From NCBI RefSeq assembly GCF_018998565.1, contig NZ_JAHNZO010000005.1:124001-188000 (forward strand): 64,000 nt of DNA, read 5' to 3'. Below, one piece after another: positions 1-7,679 of the stretch; the stretch's first letter is position 1, and every line of letters starts with the position of its first letter. Under the pieces are notes generated by a model. The model was not told the origin of the DNA and made no database searches. It saw only the letters and a list, made by a program, of their open reading frames with translations. The position numbers and the translations under genes were made by a program. Source of the stretch: Paenibacillus oleatilyticus (lineage in GTDB: Bacteria; Bacillota; Bacilli; Paenibacillales; NBRC-103111).

Positions 1-85
1 GCAGGCAGCGCCGGTCTGGTCCCGGCCTGGACACGAAGTCGTCACACCTATCATACGATGGAAGCGCCAGCGATTCAAACCGTTG

Positions 86-148
86 TTTACAGGGTTCCTT
101 TTTTTCGCTTATAATGAGTTTCGAGTTAATTATATCTAGTTATATCTA
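86..148 (+). promoter_or_regulatory. Promoter of modAB with downstream direct repeat
   Basis: A TTTACA box at 86-91 and a perfect TATAAT at 110-115 are 18 bp apart and point into modA. Just downstream the octamer TATATCTA occurs twice (131-138 and 141-148) with a 10-bp period. A direct repeat overlapping the expected transcript start suggests an operator, but it does not match the ModE consensus I know, so the regulator is unknown. Positions 1-85 hold no recognisable gene. Confidence 0.55.
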
Positions 149-180
149 AACATAATTAAATAGATGGGAGAGAGGACTTT

Positions 181-1026
181 GTGCGTAAAATCACTGCTTC
201 TTGTTTATTCCTGCTGCTTGCTTTATCTCTAGCCATCGGGCTTGCCGGCTGTGGCGAAGCCAAGCCTACCCCGGCGGACGCGCCGAAAGCCGGGCAAGAG
301 ACCAAACAGGCCGCCCCCGCCGAAAAGGTGGAGCTGACCGTCTCCGCGGCGGCGAGCTTGACCGACGCGCTCAAGGAGATCCAAACCACTTACGAAAGCA
401 AGAACGCGGGCATCAAGCTGAACTTCAACTTCGGGGCCTCCGGCGCGCTGCAGCAGCAGATCGAACAGGGTGCTCCCGCCGACGTATTCCTGTCTGCCGC
501 CGCCAAAAATATGAAGGCGCTGGTGGACAAGCAGCTTGTCGATGCGGCGCAGCAGAAAAACCTGCTCGTCAACGAGCTCGTCGTCGTCGTACCGGAAGGC
601 GGCCAAGCGCAGGTCGGCACGGTGGACGATTTGGCGAAGCCGGAAGTGAAGCACGTCGCCATCGGGGAGCCGGAATCCGTACCGGCAGGTGGCTATGCCA
701 AGGAAGCGCTGACGAACGCGAAGCAGTGGGATGCTTTGCAGCCGAAGCTCGTCATGGCGAAAGACGTGCGGCAGGTACTGACCTACGTCGAATCGGGCAA
801 CGCGGAAGCGGGCTTCGTTTACAAGACGGATGCGCTCACGTCCAAGAAAGTGAAGATCGCCTTCAACGTCGATCCGAAAACCTACAAGCCGGTCGAATAT
901 CCGGCCGGAATCGTCAAAGCGACGAAGCATGCCAAAGAAGCCGAAGCCTTCTACACGTACCTGCAGAGTAAAGAGGCGGCGGACGTGTTCTCGAAGTACG
1001 GCTTCACCATTCCTGCCGGGAAGTAG
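181..1026 (+). CDS. modA: Molybdate ABC transporter substrate-binding lipoprotein ModA
   Basis: This 281-residue protein is the extracellular binding component of a molybdate/tungstate importer. It starts at a GTG behind a GGGAGAGAGG ribosome binding site. It has a lipoprotein signal peptide with lipobox LAGC (Cys24), then a short Pro/Ala/Lys linker. The mature part carries the ModA family landmarks: VSAAASLTDALKEI near the N-terminus, FNFGASGALQQQIEQGAPAD, and a C-terminal FYTYLQSKEAADVFSKYGF. The permease gene modB begins five bases after the stop codon, so the two are co-transcribed. No modC ATPase gene follows; the operon ends at a terminator after modB. Family assignment is firm. Specificity for molybdate rather than tungstate is by homology only. 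Confidence 0.93.
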   Translation: MRKITASCLFLLLALSLAIGLAGCGEAKPTPADAPKAGQETKQAAPAEKVELTVSAAASLTDALKEIQTTYESKNAGIKLNFNFGASGALQQQIEQGAPADVFLSAAAKNMKALVDKQLVDAAQQKNLLVNELVVVVPEGGQAQVGTVDDLAKPEVKHVAIGEPESVPAGGYAKEALTNAKQWDALQPKLVMAKDVRQVLTYVESGNAEAGFVYKTDALTSKKVKIAFNVDPKTYKPVEYPAGIVKATKHAKEAEAFYTYLQSKEAADVFSKYGFTIPAGK

Positions 1027-1031
1027 CGGGT

Positions 1032-1697
1032 ATGCCTGGCATCGATTGGAACGCTTTTCTGTCGCCGGTCCTGCTGTCGGTCAAAGTATCGCTGGTTGCC
1101 AGCGCGCTGGTGTTCGTCCTCGGGATCGCTGCGGCATGGGGCTTGTCCCGCCGCACGTTTCCGGGGAGAACGCTGCTGGAAACCGCGCTGATGCTGCCGC
1201 TGGTGCTTCCTCCGACCGTGATCGGCTTCATCCTGCTGGTGCTTCTCGGCAAGAAAAGCTGGTTCGGCCGCTGGATCGAGGAATGGTTCGCGGCTCCGCT
1301 CATCTTCACGTGGTGGGCTGCCGTCATCGCTGCGGTCGTGGTCGCCTTCCCGCTCGTGTACCAAACGATGAAGGTCGGCTTCGCTTCGGTCGACCGCAGC
1401 CTGGAGGACGCCGCGCGCTCCGCGGGAGCGGGCGAGTGGCAGGTGCTCCGCTACATTACGCTGCCGCTGGCCTGGCGCTCCCTCGCTACGGCTTACATTT
1501 TGGGCTTCGCCCGGGCGCTCGGCGAATTCGGGGCGACGCTGATGATCGCCGGCAATATCCCGGGGAAGACGCAGACCGTTCCGACCGCCATCTACATGGC
1601 GGTGGAATCCGGCCGCATGACGCTCGCCTGGTGGTGGACCGGCTCAATCATCGTCATTTCGTTTATGATGATGCTGATTGTGAATAAGAAAAAGTAA
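1032..1697 (+). CDS. modB: Molybdate ABC transporter permease ModB
   Basis: This 221-residue integral membrane protein is the pore subunit of the molybdate importer. It has about five hydrophobic segments and the binding-protein-dependent permease signature ARALGEFGATLMIAG around residues 155-170, the EAA-type loop that contacts the ATPase. Length is normal for ModB. It follows modA by five bases and is closed by a strong hairpin terminator. The usual third gene, modC, is absent at this position, so the transporter must use an ATPase encoded elsewhere or a shared one. Confidence 0.93.
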   Translation: MPGIDWNAFLSPVLLSVKVSLVASALVFVLGIAAAWGLSRRTFPGRTLLETALMLPLVLPPTVIGFILLVLLGKKSWFGRWIEEWFAAPLIFTWWAAVIAAVVVAFPLVYQTMKVGFASVDRSLEDAARSAGAGEWQVLRYITLPLAWRSLATAYILGFARALGEFGATLMIAGNIPGKTQTVPTAIYMAVESGRMTLAWWWTGSIIVISFMMMLIVNKKK

Positions 1698-1727
1698 GAC
1701 CACGGAATCGATCCGTGGTCTTCTTTG
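1696..1727 (+). terminator. Rho-independent terminator after modB
   Basis: Two 11-bp arms, AAGACCACGGA at 1696-1706 and its complement at 1712-1722, enclose a 5-base loop and are followed by a T-rich run. The first arm overlaps the modB stop codon. It probably also serves the convergent DoxX gene. Confidence 0.85.
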
Positions 1728-1740
1728 TCATAGGCTTGCT

Positions 1741-2292
1741 TTATACTCCCATCGGGGCACGGGTGCCGCCGGCGGTTTTGTTAGGATTATGGCCGTCTCC
1801 GCCTTTGTTACGGAACATTTTGCGGAGGTAAGGCAGTACGTAGTAGTCGCCACCGAATTTGCCGGTGTTGGCCCCTGCGGCCAAGAGGACGAAGCCGAGG
1901 AGGACCATCCAAGGGTTCGTGCTTACGGTTCCAGCGAACAGGAACATGAAGTTCATCACTAATCCGAAGAAGGCGGCTGCCGTCGCGAGTGTCCCGAGAA
2001 TTAAGCCAAGACCGACGAGAAACTCACCGAGCGGGATCATGACGTTGATCAGCTTCGCGTTAGGCAAAGCGAAATTTTCGATAAACGCGTTGAAGGTCGG
2101 GTAAATCAATTCGTTTGTGGCCTTGTCCATTGGCGGTTTGGCGATAGCGCCCTTCAGGAAGCCGGTGGCGTCGAACCCGCCGGTAAGTTTGTGGAACCCG
2201 GCCGTAAGCCATGTCCATCCGACATATACGCGTAACACGAGCAGTAAGCCGGCAGCATACACGTTTTCTCTTAACCATTTCATAATCATCAT
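1741..2292 (-). CDS. DoxX family membrane protein
   Basis: This 183-residue protein has four predicted membrane helices and the DoxX-type pattern: LRVYVGWTWLTAGFHKLTGG in the first helix region, then IPLGEFLVGLGLILGTLA, FMFLFAGT and a late GANTGKFGGDYYVLPYL. DoxX relatives are small quinone-associated or redox-linked membrane proteins, but the exact job is unknown here. I place the start at the ATG at 2292 because AAAGGGAG lies five bases upstream; an in-frame ATG further upstream (2349) has no such site. The gene stands alone, convergent with modAB. Confidence 0.8.
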   Translation of the reverse strand: MMIMKWLRENVYAAGLLLVLRVYVGWTWLTAGFHKLTGGFDATGFLKGAIAKPPMDKATNELIYPTFNAFIENFALPNAKLINVMIPLGEFLVGLGLILGTLATAAAFFGLVMNFMFLFAGTVSTNPWMVLLGFVLLAAGANTGKFGGDYYVLPYLRKMFRNKGGDGHNPNKTAGGTRAPMGV

Positions 2293-2876
2293 AATCGCTC
2301 CCTTTGTTATCAAATTGTGTCTAAATTTTGACACATTCATTTTTTTCATTATTGCACAACGCTAAAGAGATGAAGAGGGATAAATTACCATCATTAAGGG
2401 ATAATATCCATTTAAACTTACAGGATTAGATGGTCGATCGATCCATTCGATCTTCCAACAAGATATCGTGAAAAAATTCACAAATTCCAGTAAGAAAAAT
2501 CGTTCGCTTGCCTTTCAATAAGGTAAGCGCCTTTGTTAAGGCAAGATCGGCTGCTATAGCAGTGTCGTCGGCCGGAGCGGGAACGAAGCACGGTGTTCAT
2601 ATCGCATGTTCCTTTCCTTTGATTGATGTCGGGATTTGCTTCCTCCCTACGCCTTTACTATAGCATGTCCGAGAGAAAAGAGATGTGAAAAAAGTCACAC
2701 AGTCGAAAAATGTTTGATCCTGTCGCTTCAACCTGCCAAATGAATGGGCCCGTCTGAGTCCATGTTCCCCCCTCACTCGTCCATACCGGTTATTTGTCTT
2801 CCACATACATTAATCTTGTGAATATCCGACATGGGGAGTATGGCGGATATTCAATTTTGTCGAAGGAGTGATCATT
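2293..2876. other. Gene-free region with a possible sporulation promoter
   Basis: No convincing coding region was found in this 584-bp stretch. A minus-strand open frame of 69 codons (2597-2806) has no ribosome binding site or family resemblance. A short imperfect inverted repeat lies near 2507-2530 (GCTTGCCTT / AAGGTAAGC). CATACATT at 2804-2811 matches the -10 box of sporulation sigma E (CATACAnT) and precedes the tiny YjcZ-like gene by about 65 bp. An ATA lies upstream but at slightly long spacing, so the promoter call is tentative. Confidence 0.35.
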
Positions 2877-2969
2877 GTGGGTGGTTTTGGCGGTTTCACA
2901 TCGACAGGCGTCATCCTGGTTCTGTTCATTCTGCTCGTGATTGTCAGCTGCAGCCTCTTGTTCATCTAA
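2877..2969 (+). CDS. YjcZ-type tiny sporulation membrane peptide
   Basis: This 30-codon gene starts at GTG with AAGGAG eight bases upstream and ends in TAA, directly before a terminator. The product begins with a Gly/Phe-rich head (MGGFGGFTSTG) and continues as one hydrophobic helix (VILVLFILLVIVSCSLLFI). This is the layout of the YjcZ/tiny transmembrane sporulation family of Bacillaceae and Paenibacillaceae. These peptides are linked to sporulation, but their molecular role is unknown. It is below most gene-calling length cut-offs. Confidence 0.78.
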   Translation: MGGFGGFTSTGVILVLFILLVIVSCSLLFI

Positions 2970-2993
2970 GCTTCCTGAGTGGAAGCAACGGCA

Positions 2994-3023
2994 AGCCGGG
3001 CACCTGTGAGGGCCCGGCTTTTT
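2994..3023 (+). terminator. Terminator of the YjcZ-like gene
   Basis: AGCCGGGC (2994-3001) pairs with GCCCGGCT (3012-3019) and is followed by TTTTT. It sits 24 bases after the small gene's stop codon. Confidence 0.85.
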
Positions 3024-3261
3024 CCAATGAAAGCCGTGTTCTCATTTGCAAAAAATATGGCGGCCGATTTGTTTAATTTGCGGTCTGGACCAGATCCACT
3101 GCGAGGTACTGCGGACTATAGACCCGGTTCAAAATAACGCAGCCACCGTCACTTGGCCGGTGTAGGGCTCGCCCCTCCTTGCATTAATTTGGAGCGAATT
3201 TCAAGTTTTATGCATCGTCCGGCAGCCGGGCCACGAGCATTAGGAGAAAAGAGGCACCCCA

Positions 3262-3323
3262 TTGACAACGAGAATGATAACCATTATCATTTGTGATATA
3301 CATGTTGTTGAGAATCATTATCA
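3262..3323 (+). promoter_or_regulatory. Iron-responsive promoter with two Fur boxes
   Basis: TTGACA at 3262-3267 and TATCAT at 3285-3290 are 17 bp apart. A 7-1-7 Fur-type box (TGATAACCATTATCA, 3275-3289) covers the spacer and -10, and a second one (TGAGAATCATTATCA, 3309-3323) lies between the expected transcript start and the ribosome binding site. Both differ from TGATAATnATTATCA by one base. Repression by iron-loaded Fur is therefore expected for the operon that follows. Confidence 0.85.
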
Positions 3324-3346
3324 TACAATAAGAGGAGGAGCCGTCC

Positions 3347-3544
3347 GTGGGTTTGCTGTATGAGCTGATCAGGCATAGAAACCTTAGCCGGGCAGGCAGC
3401 ATTGCGGACCGTTCGATTCCCGACAGACTACAGCCGCAGCCGGAAGATCGCCGGTACGGTTCATACATACAGAGGATATCGGTTCAAGTGTTGGAAGAGG
3501 AAAAGGCTCAGGGGAGCATCGAAAGAGCGCCCGAGCGCCAATAA
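3347..3544 (+). CDS. Small protein, first gene of the Fur-controlled operon
   Basis: This 65-codon frame starts at GTG with AGAGGAGG nine bases upstream and ends 23 bp before the next gene. The product is hydrophilic and rich in Arg, Ser and Glu, with no signal peptide, membrane segment or motif I recognise. Its place directly behind the Fur-controlled promoter and its good ribosome binding site argue that it is translated. It might instead be a leader that helps expression of the downstream iron protein. No function is proposed. Confidence 0.5.
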   Translation: MGLLYELIRHRNLSRAGSIADRSIPDRLQPQPEDRRYGSYIQRISVQVLEEEKAQGSIERAPERQ

Positions 3545-3567
3545 CCGGAACGGGAAGGGAGAGCGGC

Positions 3568-4386
3568 ATGGAGCAGGCAAGGAATGAAGCGCTGGCGGAG
3601 CAAGGTCTCAGTGAGCTGGAGGCGCAGTTTTTTTTCATACGGGGGCTTCCCGACGAGGGGGAGCTATCGGTCAAGCTGTCGCAGCTGCTCGAACGCCGGC
3701 ATGCGGACATGCTTCTGGTGAAGTACGGCAAGCATATCCGCGCGTTGGATGAGCAGGCGCCTGCCACTTACTTTAGCGGCTGGCTCGGCATGCTGTGCGC
3801 GGCGCAGCAGTATATGATCAGCCGGTATGATGCGGCGTTCGATTTTTCGCCGGGCAATCTGACGGTCAATTTGTATCTGAAGGAAGGCCGTCCGATGTTC
3901 GGGTTCCGGCTTCATGACGCCAAGACGCTGTCGGTGCCTGCGGAAGACCGGGCCGGGTGGAGACGCCAGGCGCTCTCCGCCTTGTACGGAGAGACGCTTC
4001 GGCCGCTGCTCGCATCGCTGGCGCAAGCGGCAGGGCTTGACGCGGGGCAGCTGTGGGGACAGATCGCGACACGGATGTACTACGTGCATGATATGGCGCT
4101 AGCCAAAGCCGATAGCGAAGAGCTGCGGGCCAAGCTGACGGAGGACTTTCAGGCGCTGCTGTCGGACTTGCCGCCGGACGTATTCGGCCGGCCGCGGCAT
4201 CCGCTCGATGTGAAGTTCCGCTACGTCGACGATCCGCGGAATCCCGGAGAGCGGCTGCGGATGAAAGTCAGCTGCTGTCTCGCTTACAAGACGGATACGG
4301 ATCACGGGTATTGCTATACCTGTCCGCGGATGAGCAGTGCCGAGCGCGAGGAACGGAAGCTCAAGCTGCTCGCGGGCGCGAAATAA
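3568..4386 (+). CDS. FhuF/IucA-C-terminal-like [2Fe-2S] ferric reductase candidate
   Basis: This 272-residue protein resembles the FhuF-type domain found in siderophore-iron reductases and at the C-terminus of some IucA/IucC-like proteins. The C-terminal block has a CC pair followed by a CxxC (CCLAYKTDTDHGYCYTC, about residues 234-250), the unusual FhuF arrangement that ligates a [2Fe-2S] cluster. Upstream are FRLHDAKTLSVPAEDR and a helical region typical of the family. The start follows GGGAAGGGAGAG. The two Fur boxes ahead of the operon support a role in releasing iron from imported ferric siderophore. The electron donor and substrate are not shown by the sequence. Confidence 0.72.
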   Translation: MEQARNEALAEQGLSELEAQFFFIRGLPDEGELSVKLSQLLERRHADMLLVKYGKHIRALDEQAPATYFSGWLGMLCAAQQYMISRYDAAFDFSPGNLTVNLYLKEGRPMFGFRLHDAKTLSVPAEDRAGWRRQALSALYGETLRPLLASLAQAAGLDAGQLWGQIATRMYYVHDMALAKADSEELRAKLTEDFQALLSDLPPDVFGRPRHPLDVKFRYVDDPRNPGERLRMKVSCCLAYKTDTDHGYCYTCPRMSSAEREERKLKLLAGAK

Positions 4387-4471
4387 CGAGAATCGAAGGC
4401 ATACACGATAAAAATACATGCGCGGAAGGCTCTCTCAGGAGACAGCCGTTTACGAAAAGGAGGCTCGAAAC

Positions 4472-4795
4472 ATGCCGTCGATTTTGGTCGTAGGAGCGGA
4501 TCATCTGGGCAATATGCCCGATCATCTGGCGAATATCGGTTTTGACGAAGTGATGCATATGTCCGGACGCAAATGCCAAATGGTGAAGAAGGGGATTCCG
4601 GAAAAGGTGGACGCGGTGCTTGTGCTGACGGATTACGTCAATCACAATCTGACCAAAGCCATCAAGCAGCAAGCGAAGGAACAGGAAGTGCCGATTTATT
4701 ATGCGAAGCGTTCGTGGTGCTCGGTGCAGAAGGCGCTCTGCTCCTGCGCGGACGGCTGCGAATGGTTGAAAAAGGGCGGAGGAGCCGCCCATTAA
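4472..4795 (+). CDS. DUF2325 domain protein
   Basis: This 107-residue protein is a complete DUF2325 domain. It opens with MPSILVVGADHLGNMPDHL, has the alternating beta-alpha pattern of a small Rossmann-like domain (VDAVLVLTDYVNHNLTKAIK), and ends with a Cys-rich stretch (RSWCSVQKALCSCADGCEW). I choose the ATG at 4472 because AAGGAGG lies eight bases upstream; the frame is open further upstream without such a site. It is 85 bp after the FhuF-like gene and is probably in the same iron-regulated transcript. The molecular function of DUF2325 is unknown; the cysteines could bind metal or a cluster. Confidence 0.75.
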   Translation: MPSILVVGADHLGNMPDHLANIGFDEVMHMSGRKCQMVKKGIPEKVDAVLVLTDYVNHNLTKAIKQQAKEQEVPIYYAKRSWCSVQKALCSCADGCEWLKKGGGAAH

Positions 4796-4800
4796 ACGAG

Positions 4801-4837
4801 GAAAGCCTGTCGGAATATGCCGGCGGGCTTTTTCGTA
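4801..4837 (+). terminator. Terminator between the iron operon and the GntR gene
   Basis: An imperfect hairpin with arms starting AAAGCC and ending GGGCTTTTT lies between the two convergent genes. The T run is on the plus strand. Confidence 0.6.
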
Positions 4838-4856
4838 TGCACATGGCCGTATGCCA

Positions 4857-5543
4857 TCAGGCTTCGTAGGTTAAACGGCGGAGCATCCGCTCCACCTTGC
4901 GCAAGTGGGAGGCGACGCGTTCTCTGGCAAGGGCAGTGTCCTGCAGCCGGACCGCGTCGACGATGGCTTGGTGCTCTTCGGAGAGCCGGACGGTCTGGCT
5001 CTGCTCCGCGAACAGCCACAGTCGGCGGCTTTCCCGCATCGCCGGACCCATGGTCAGGAACAGCGTCTCCAGCGTGCGTACGAGCAGCTCGTTGCCGGAC
5101 GCTCCAGCCAGCTTCAGGTGAAACCGGATATCGCATTGCTCCAGTTTGTCCTCGTCGGTCAGGGAAGCCATCTCGGCGAGGATCTTGTCCAGCTCGATCA
5201 GATGGTCGTTGCTGCGGCGCGCCGCGGCCAGCGCTGCGCCTTCGGTTTCCAGGATGAAGCGCAGCTCAAGCCATTGCCGGAGCTGCTCCACGTTGCTGAT
5301 CTCGGGCGCTTCGATCTGAAGCGCGCCGCTATTGCGGAGCACGAACGTTCCGCCGCCGTGGCGGACGTCCACCCAGCCGTGCGCTTTCAGCGACATGAGT
5401 GCTTCCCGGATCGTGGAGCGGCCGACGCCGAACTTCACGGCGAGCTGCTCGACCGAGTCGATCCGGGAACCGACCGGCCAGACGCCCTGCTCGATTTGCT
5501 CGCGAAGGGCGTCGGCGACGATTTCATAGCCTTTGCGGATCAT
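4857..5543 (-). CDS. FadR-subfamily GntR transcriptional regulator (LutR/GlcC-like)
   Basis: This 228-residue regulator has an N-terminal winged helix (about residues 5-70, with VGRSTIREALMSLKAHGWVDVRHGGGTFV) and a C-terminal FCD ligand domain (about 80-215). FCD domains bind small carboxylates, often through a metal held by Asp and His residues; RFHLKLAGASGN near 137-150 fits that motif. It overlaps the end of the upstream DUF2500 gene by four bases and is divergent from glcD-glcF. The glc promoter carries TCATCAGATGA, the operator recognised by Bacillus LutR. I infer that it represses glcDF and is released by lactate, glycolate or a similar hydroxy acid. Confidence 0.85.
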   Translation of the reverse strand: MIRKGYEIVADALREQIEQGVWPVGSRIDSVEQLAVKFGVGRSTIREALMSLKAHGWVDVRHGGGTFVLRNSGALQIEAPEISNVEQLRQWLELRFILETEGAALAAARRSNDHLIELDKILAEMASLTDEDKLEQCDIRFHLKLAGASGNELLVRTLETLFLTMGPAMRESRRLWLFAEQSQTVRLSEEHQAIVDAVRLQDTALARERVASHLRKVERMLRRLTYEA

Positions 5544-5932
5544 GAATGCTCTTCCTTTCTCATGCGGACAAAATCAATGAAGCGGGTGCCCTGATACGTC
5601 AGCTCGCCGAAATCCCCTTCGACCAGCAGTCCGTATTGGGGGCCTTTCAAAGGAAGCTCAACCCGTCCGCCGTCCTCGAATTCGAAGGTCGCGAAATATT
5701 TCGTAAACGCTCTCGAATCTCCGGACCCGCCCGACACCTGCGTGCGTTTGGCGACGACCCGGCAGGGGGCGATAAGACGATCGGCCGCATTGTTGGCGGA
5801 CCAGACGGAGACAGAAGAGAAAATCCCGTACAAGACGGCACCTACGATCAGAACCAGGATAAGCACAAAGAAGAAAATGAAGAAGGGCGGAGGCCCGTCG
5901 AGAGGACCCCTTGGAGTTGAGAAAAAATCCAT
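5540..5932 (-). CDS. DUF2500 family membrane protein
   Basis: This 130-residue protein has one hydrophobic segment (FFIFFFVLILVLIVGAVLYG, about residues 16-36) and a C-terminal soluble domain with the DUF2500 pattern RTQVSGGSGDSRAFTKYFATF followed by YQGTRFIDF. I take the ATG at 5932 as start because GGAGGG lies six bases upstream. The gene overlaps the GntR gene by ATGA, so the two are translationally coupled. Function of the family is unknown. Confidence 0.8.
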   Translation of the reverse strand: MDFFSTPRGPLDGPPPFFIFFFVLILVLIVGAVLYGIFSSVSVWSANNAADRLIAPCRVVAKRTQVSGGSGDSRAFTKYFATFEFEDGGRVELPLKGPQYGLLVEGDFGELTYQGTRFIDFVRMRKEEHS

Positions 5933-6064
5933 GACATTCCCTCCAGTCGAGACGTAAGCCGACATTATGCAGCGGCTATGCATGAAGTGACAGCATACAA
6001 GATTTCCCTTATTGTACCATGTTTGCCGGGGCGAATCATGTCGGCTTGCGGTACGACGGAAGCA

Positions 6065-6109
6065 TTGACGGAGGAAGTCGGGTGCTTTTATAATAAAGTC
6101 ATCAGATGA
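6065..6109 (+). promoter_or_regulatory. glcDF promoter with LutR-type operator
   Basis: TTGACG at 6065-6070 and a perfect TATAAT at 6089-6094 are 18 bp apart. TCATCAGATGA at 6099-6109, inside a larger palindrome GTCATC-A-GATGAC, covers the expected transcript start. TCATC-N-GATGA is the recognition sequence reported for Bacillus subtilis LutR, a FadR-family repressor of lactate use. The neighbouring divergent FadR-type gene is the obvious candidate to bind here. Confidence 0.8.
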
Positions 6110-6143
6110 CCTGATTAATTCGGGACATACGGGAGGGAACGCT

Positions 6144-7676
6144 TTGCTGGTTGCAGCAGTTTGTCAAGAATTAAGAAGGATTGTCGGGGACGCCTGGTTC
6201 CGCGACGATACCGAAACGCTCGTTTCGTACAGCTACGATGCTACGCCGCTATATCAATCGATGCCGGACGGCGTTATTTTTCCCGCTTCGACGGAAGAAG
6301 TGGCGGCGGTGATGCGCGTCTGCGCCCAGCACCGGATTCCGGTGGTCACCCGCGGGGCGGGCAGCAATCTGTGTGCGGGCGTGGTACCGCTGCACGGGGG
6401 GCTGATTATGGTCATGACGCGAATGAACCAGTTGCTAGAGATCGATCAGGACAACCTGACGGCGACGTTCCAGACAGGTCTGAATACTAAGCGCTTTCAT
6501 ACGGCTGTCGAGGAGACGGGGCTGTTTTATCCGCCGGACCCGAGCAGCATGATCATCTGCACGATGGGCGGCAACATCGCCCTGGGCGCAGGCGGGCTGC
6601 GCGGGCTCAAGTACGGCACGACCAAGGACTATGTCATCGGGCTTGAGGCGGTGCTGGCGAGCGGCGAGGTGCTGCGGACGGGAGGCAAGCTGGTGAAGGA
6701 TGTCGCGGGCTACGACTTGACGCGGCTGCTCGTAGGGTCCGGGGGCACGCTGGCGATTTTGACGGAAGCGACGGTCAAGCTTGTGCCGAAGCCGGCGTAC
6801 CGGCGGGCGATGATCGCGGTTTTCGCCGATTTGCCGGCGGCGGCGCGGACGGTGTCGCAGATTATTGCGAACCGGATTACACCCTGTACGCTTGAGTTCA
6901 TGGATCAGGCGACGATCGAGGTGGTGGAGGCGTTCGCCAAAATCGGCCTTCCGGTCGATGCGCAGGCGATCTTGGCGATCGAGCAGGACGGCGACGAGGC
7001 GCAGGTGGAGAAGGACCTGGAGCTGATCGAGACGATCTGCCGACGCGAAGGGGCGATCCAGGTGAAGGTGGCCGCGACGCCGGAGGAGGGGGCCAAAGTG
7101 ATGGAAGCACGGCGCAGCGCGCTGGCGGCGCTCTCCCGGCTGCGGCCGACAACCATTCTGGAGGACGCGACGGTGCCGCGCTCGAAGATTGCCGACATGG
7201 TGCTGGAGGTGCAGCGCATTGCGGCGAAGCACAACGTGCGGATCTGCACGTTCGGTCATGCGGGCGACGGAAACCTGCACCCGACGGCGATGACCGATGC
7301 GCGGGATGCGGAGGAGATTCACCGGGTAGAGCTGGCGTTCGAGGAAATTTTCGACGCGGCGATCCGGCTCGGAGGCACGATCACCGGGGAGCACGGCGTA
7401 GGGCATGTGAAAGCGCCGTATCTGGAATGGAAGGTCGGCGCGTCCGGCATCAGCCTGATGAAGCGGCTGAAGCAGGCGTTCGATCCGGACGGCTTGCTCA
7501 ATCCCGGCAAGCTGTTCGCGGAGACGCGCAAGCGCATTGTATTTACGTCGGAGCCGGGAGCGGGAAACGAAGCGGGTGGAACCACAGGGCCGGAGCAAGC
7601 CGGTGCCGGGGAAACGGGCTTGTCCGGGGACTCGCTTGAGGACGGCCGCGATCCGGCAGTGAAAGGCGGTGCGTGA
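6144..7676 (+). CDS. glcD: FAD-linked glycolate/lactate oxidase subunit GlcD
   Basis: This 510-residue flavoprotein oxidises a 2-hydroxy acid (glycolate, or D-lactate in close relatives) to the 2-oxo acid. The N-terminal FAD_binding_4 domain (about 40-180) has RGAGSNLCAGVVP and GAGGLRGLKYGTTKDYVIG; the C-terminal FAD-oxidase domain (about 215-460) has CTFGHAGDGNLHPT and TGEHGVGHVK. Translation starts at TTG behind GGGAGGG. The last 45 or so residues after the conserved end (NPGKLF) form a low-complexity Gly/Glu/Pro tail that is not part of the family core. It is the first gene of a two-gene operon with glcF, under a LutR-type operator. Confidence 0.9.
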   Translation: MLVAAVCQELRRIVGDAWFRDDTETLVSYSYDATPLYQSMPDGVIFPASTEEVAAVMRVCAQHRIPVVTRGAGSNLCAGVVPLHGGLIMVMTRMNQLLEIDQDNLTATFQTGLNTKRFHTAVEETGLFYPPDPSSMIICTMGGNIALGAGGLRGLKYGTTKDYVIGLEAVLASGEVLRTGGKLVKDVAGYDLTRLLVGSGGTLAILTEATVKLVPKPAYRRAMIAVFADLPAAARTVSQIIANRITPCTLEFMDQATIEVVEAFAKIGLPVDAQAILAIEQDGDEAQVEKDLELIETICRREGAIQVKVAATPEEGAKVMEARRSALAALSRLRPTTILEDATVPRSKIADMVLEVQRIAAKHNVRICTFGHAGDGNLHPTAMTDARDAEEIHRVELAFEEIFDAAIRLGGTITGEHGVGHVKAPYLEWKVGASGISLMKRLKQAFDPDGLLNPGKLFAETRKRIVFTSEPGAGNEAGGTTGPEQAGAGETGLSGDSLEDGRDPAVKGGA

Positions 7677-7679
7677 CGC

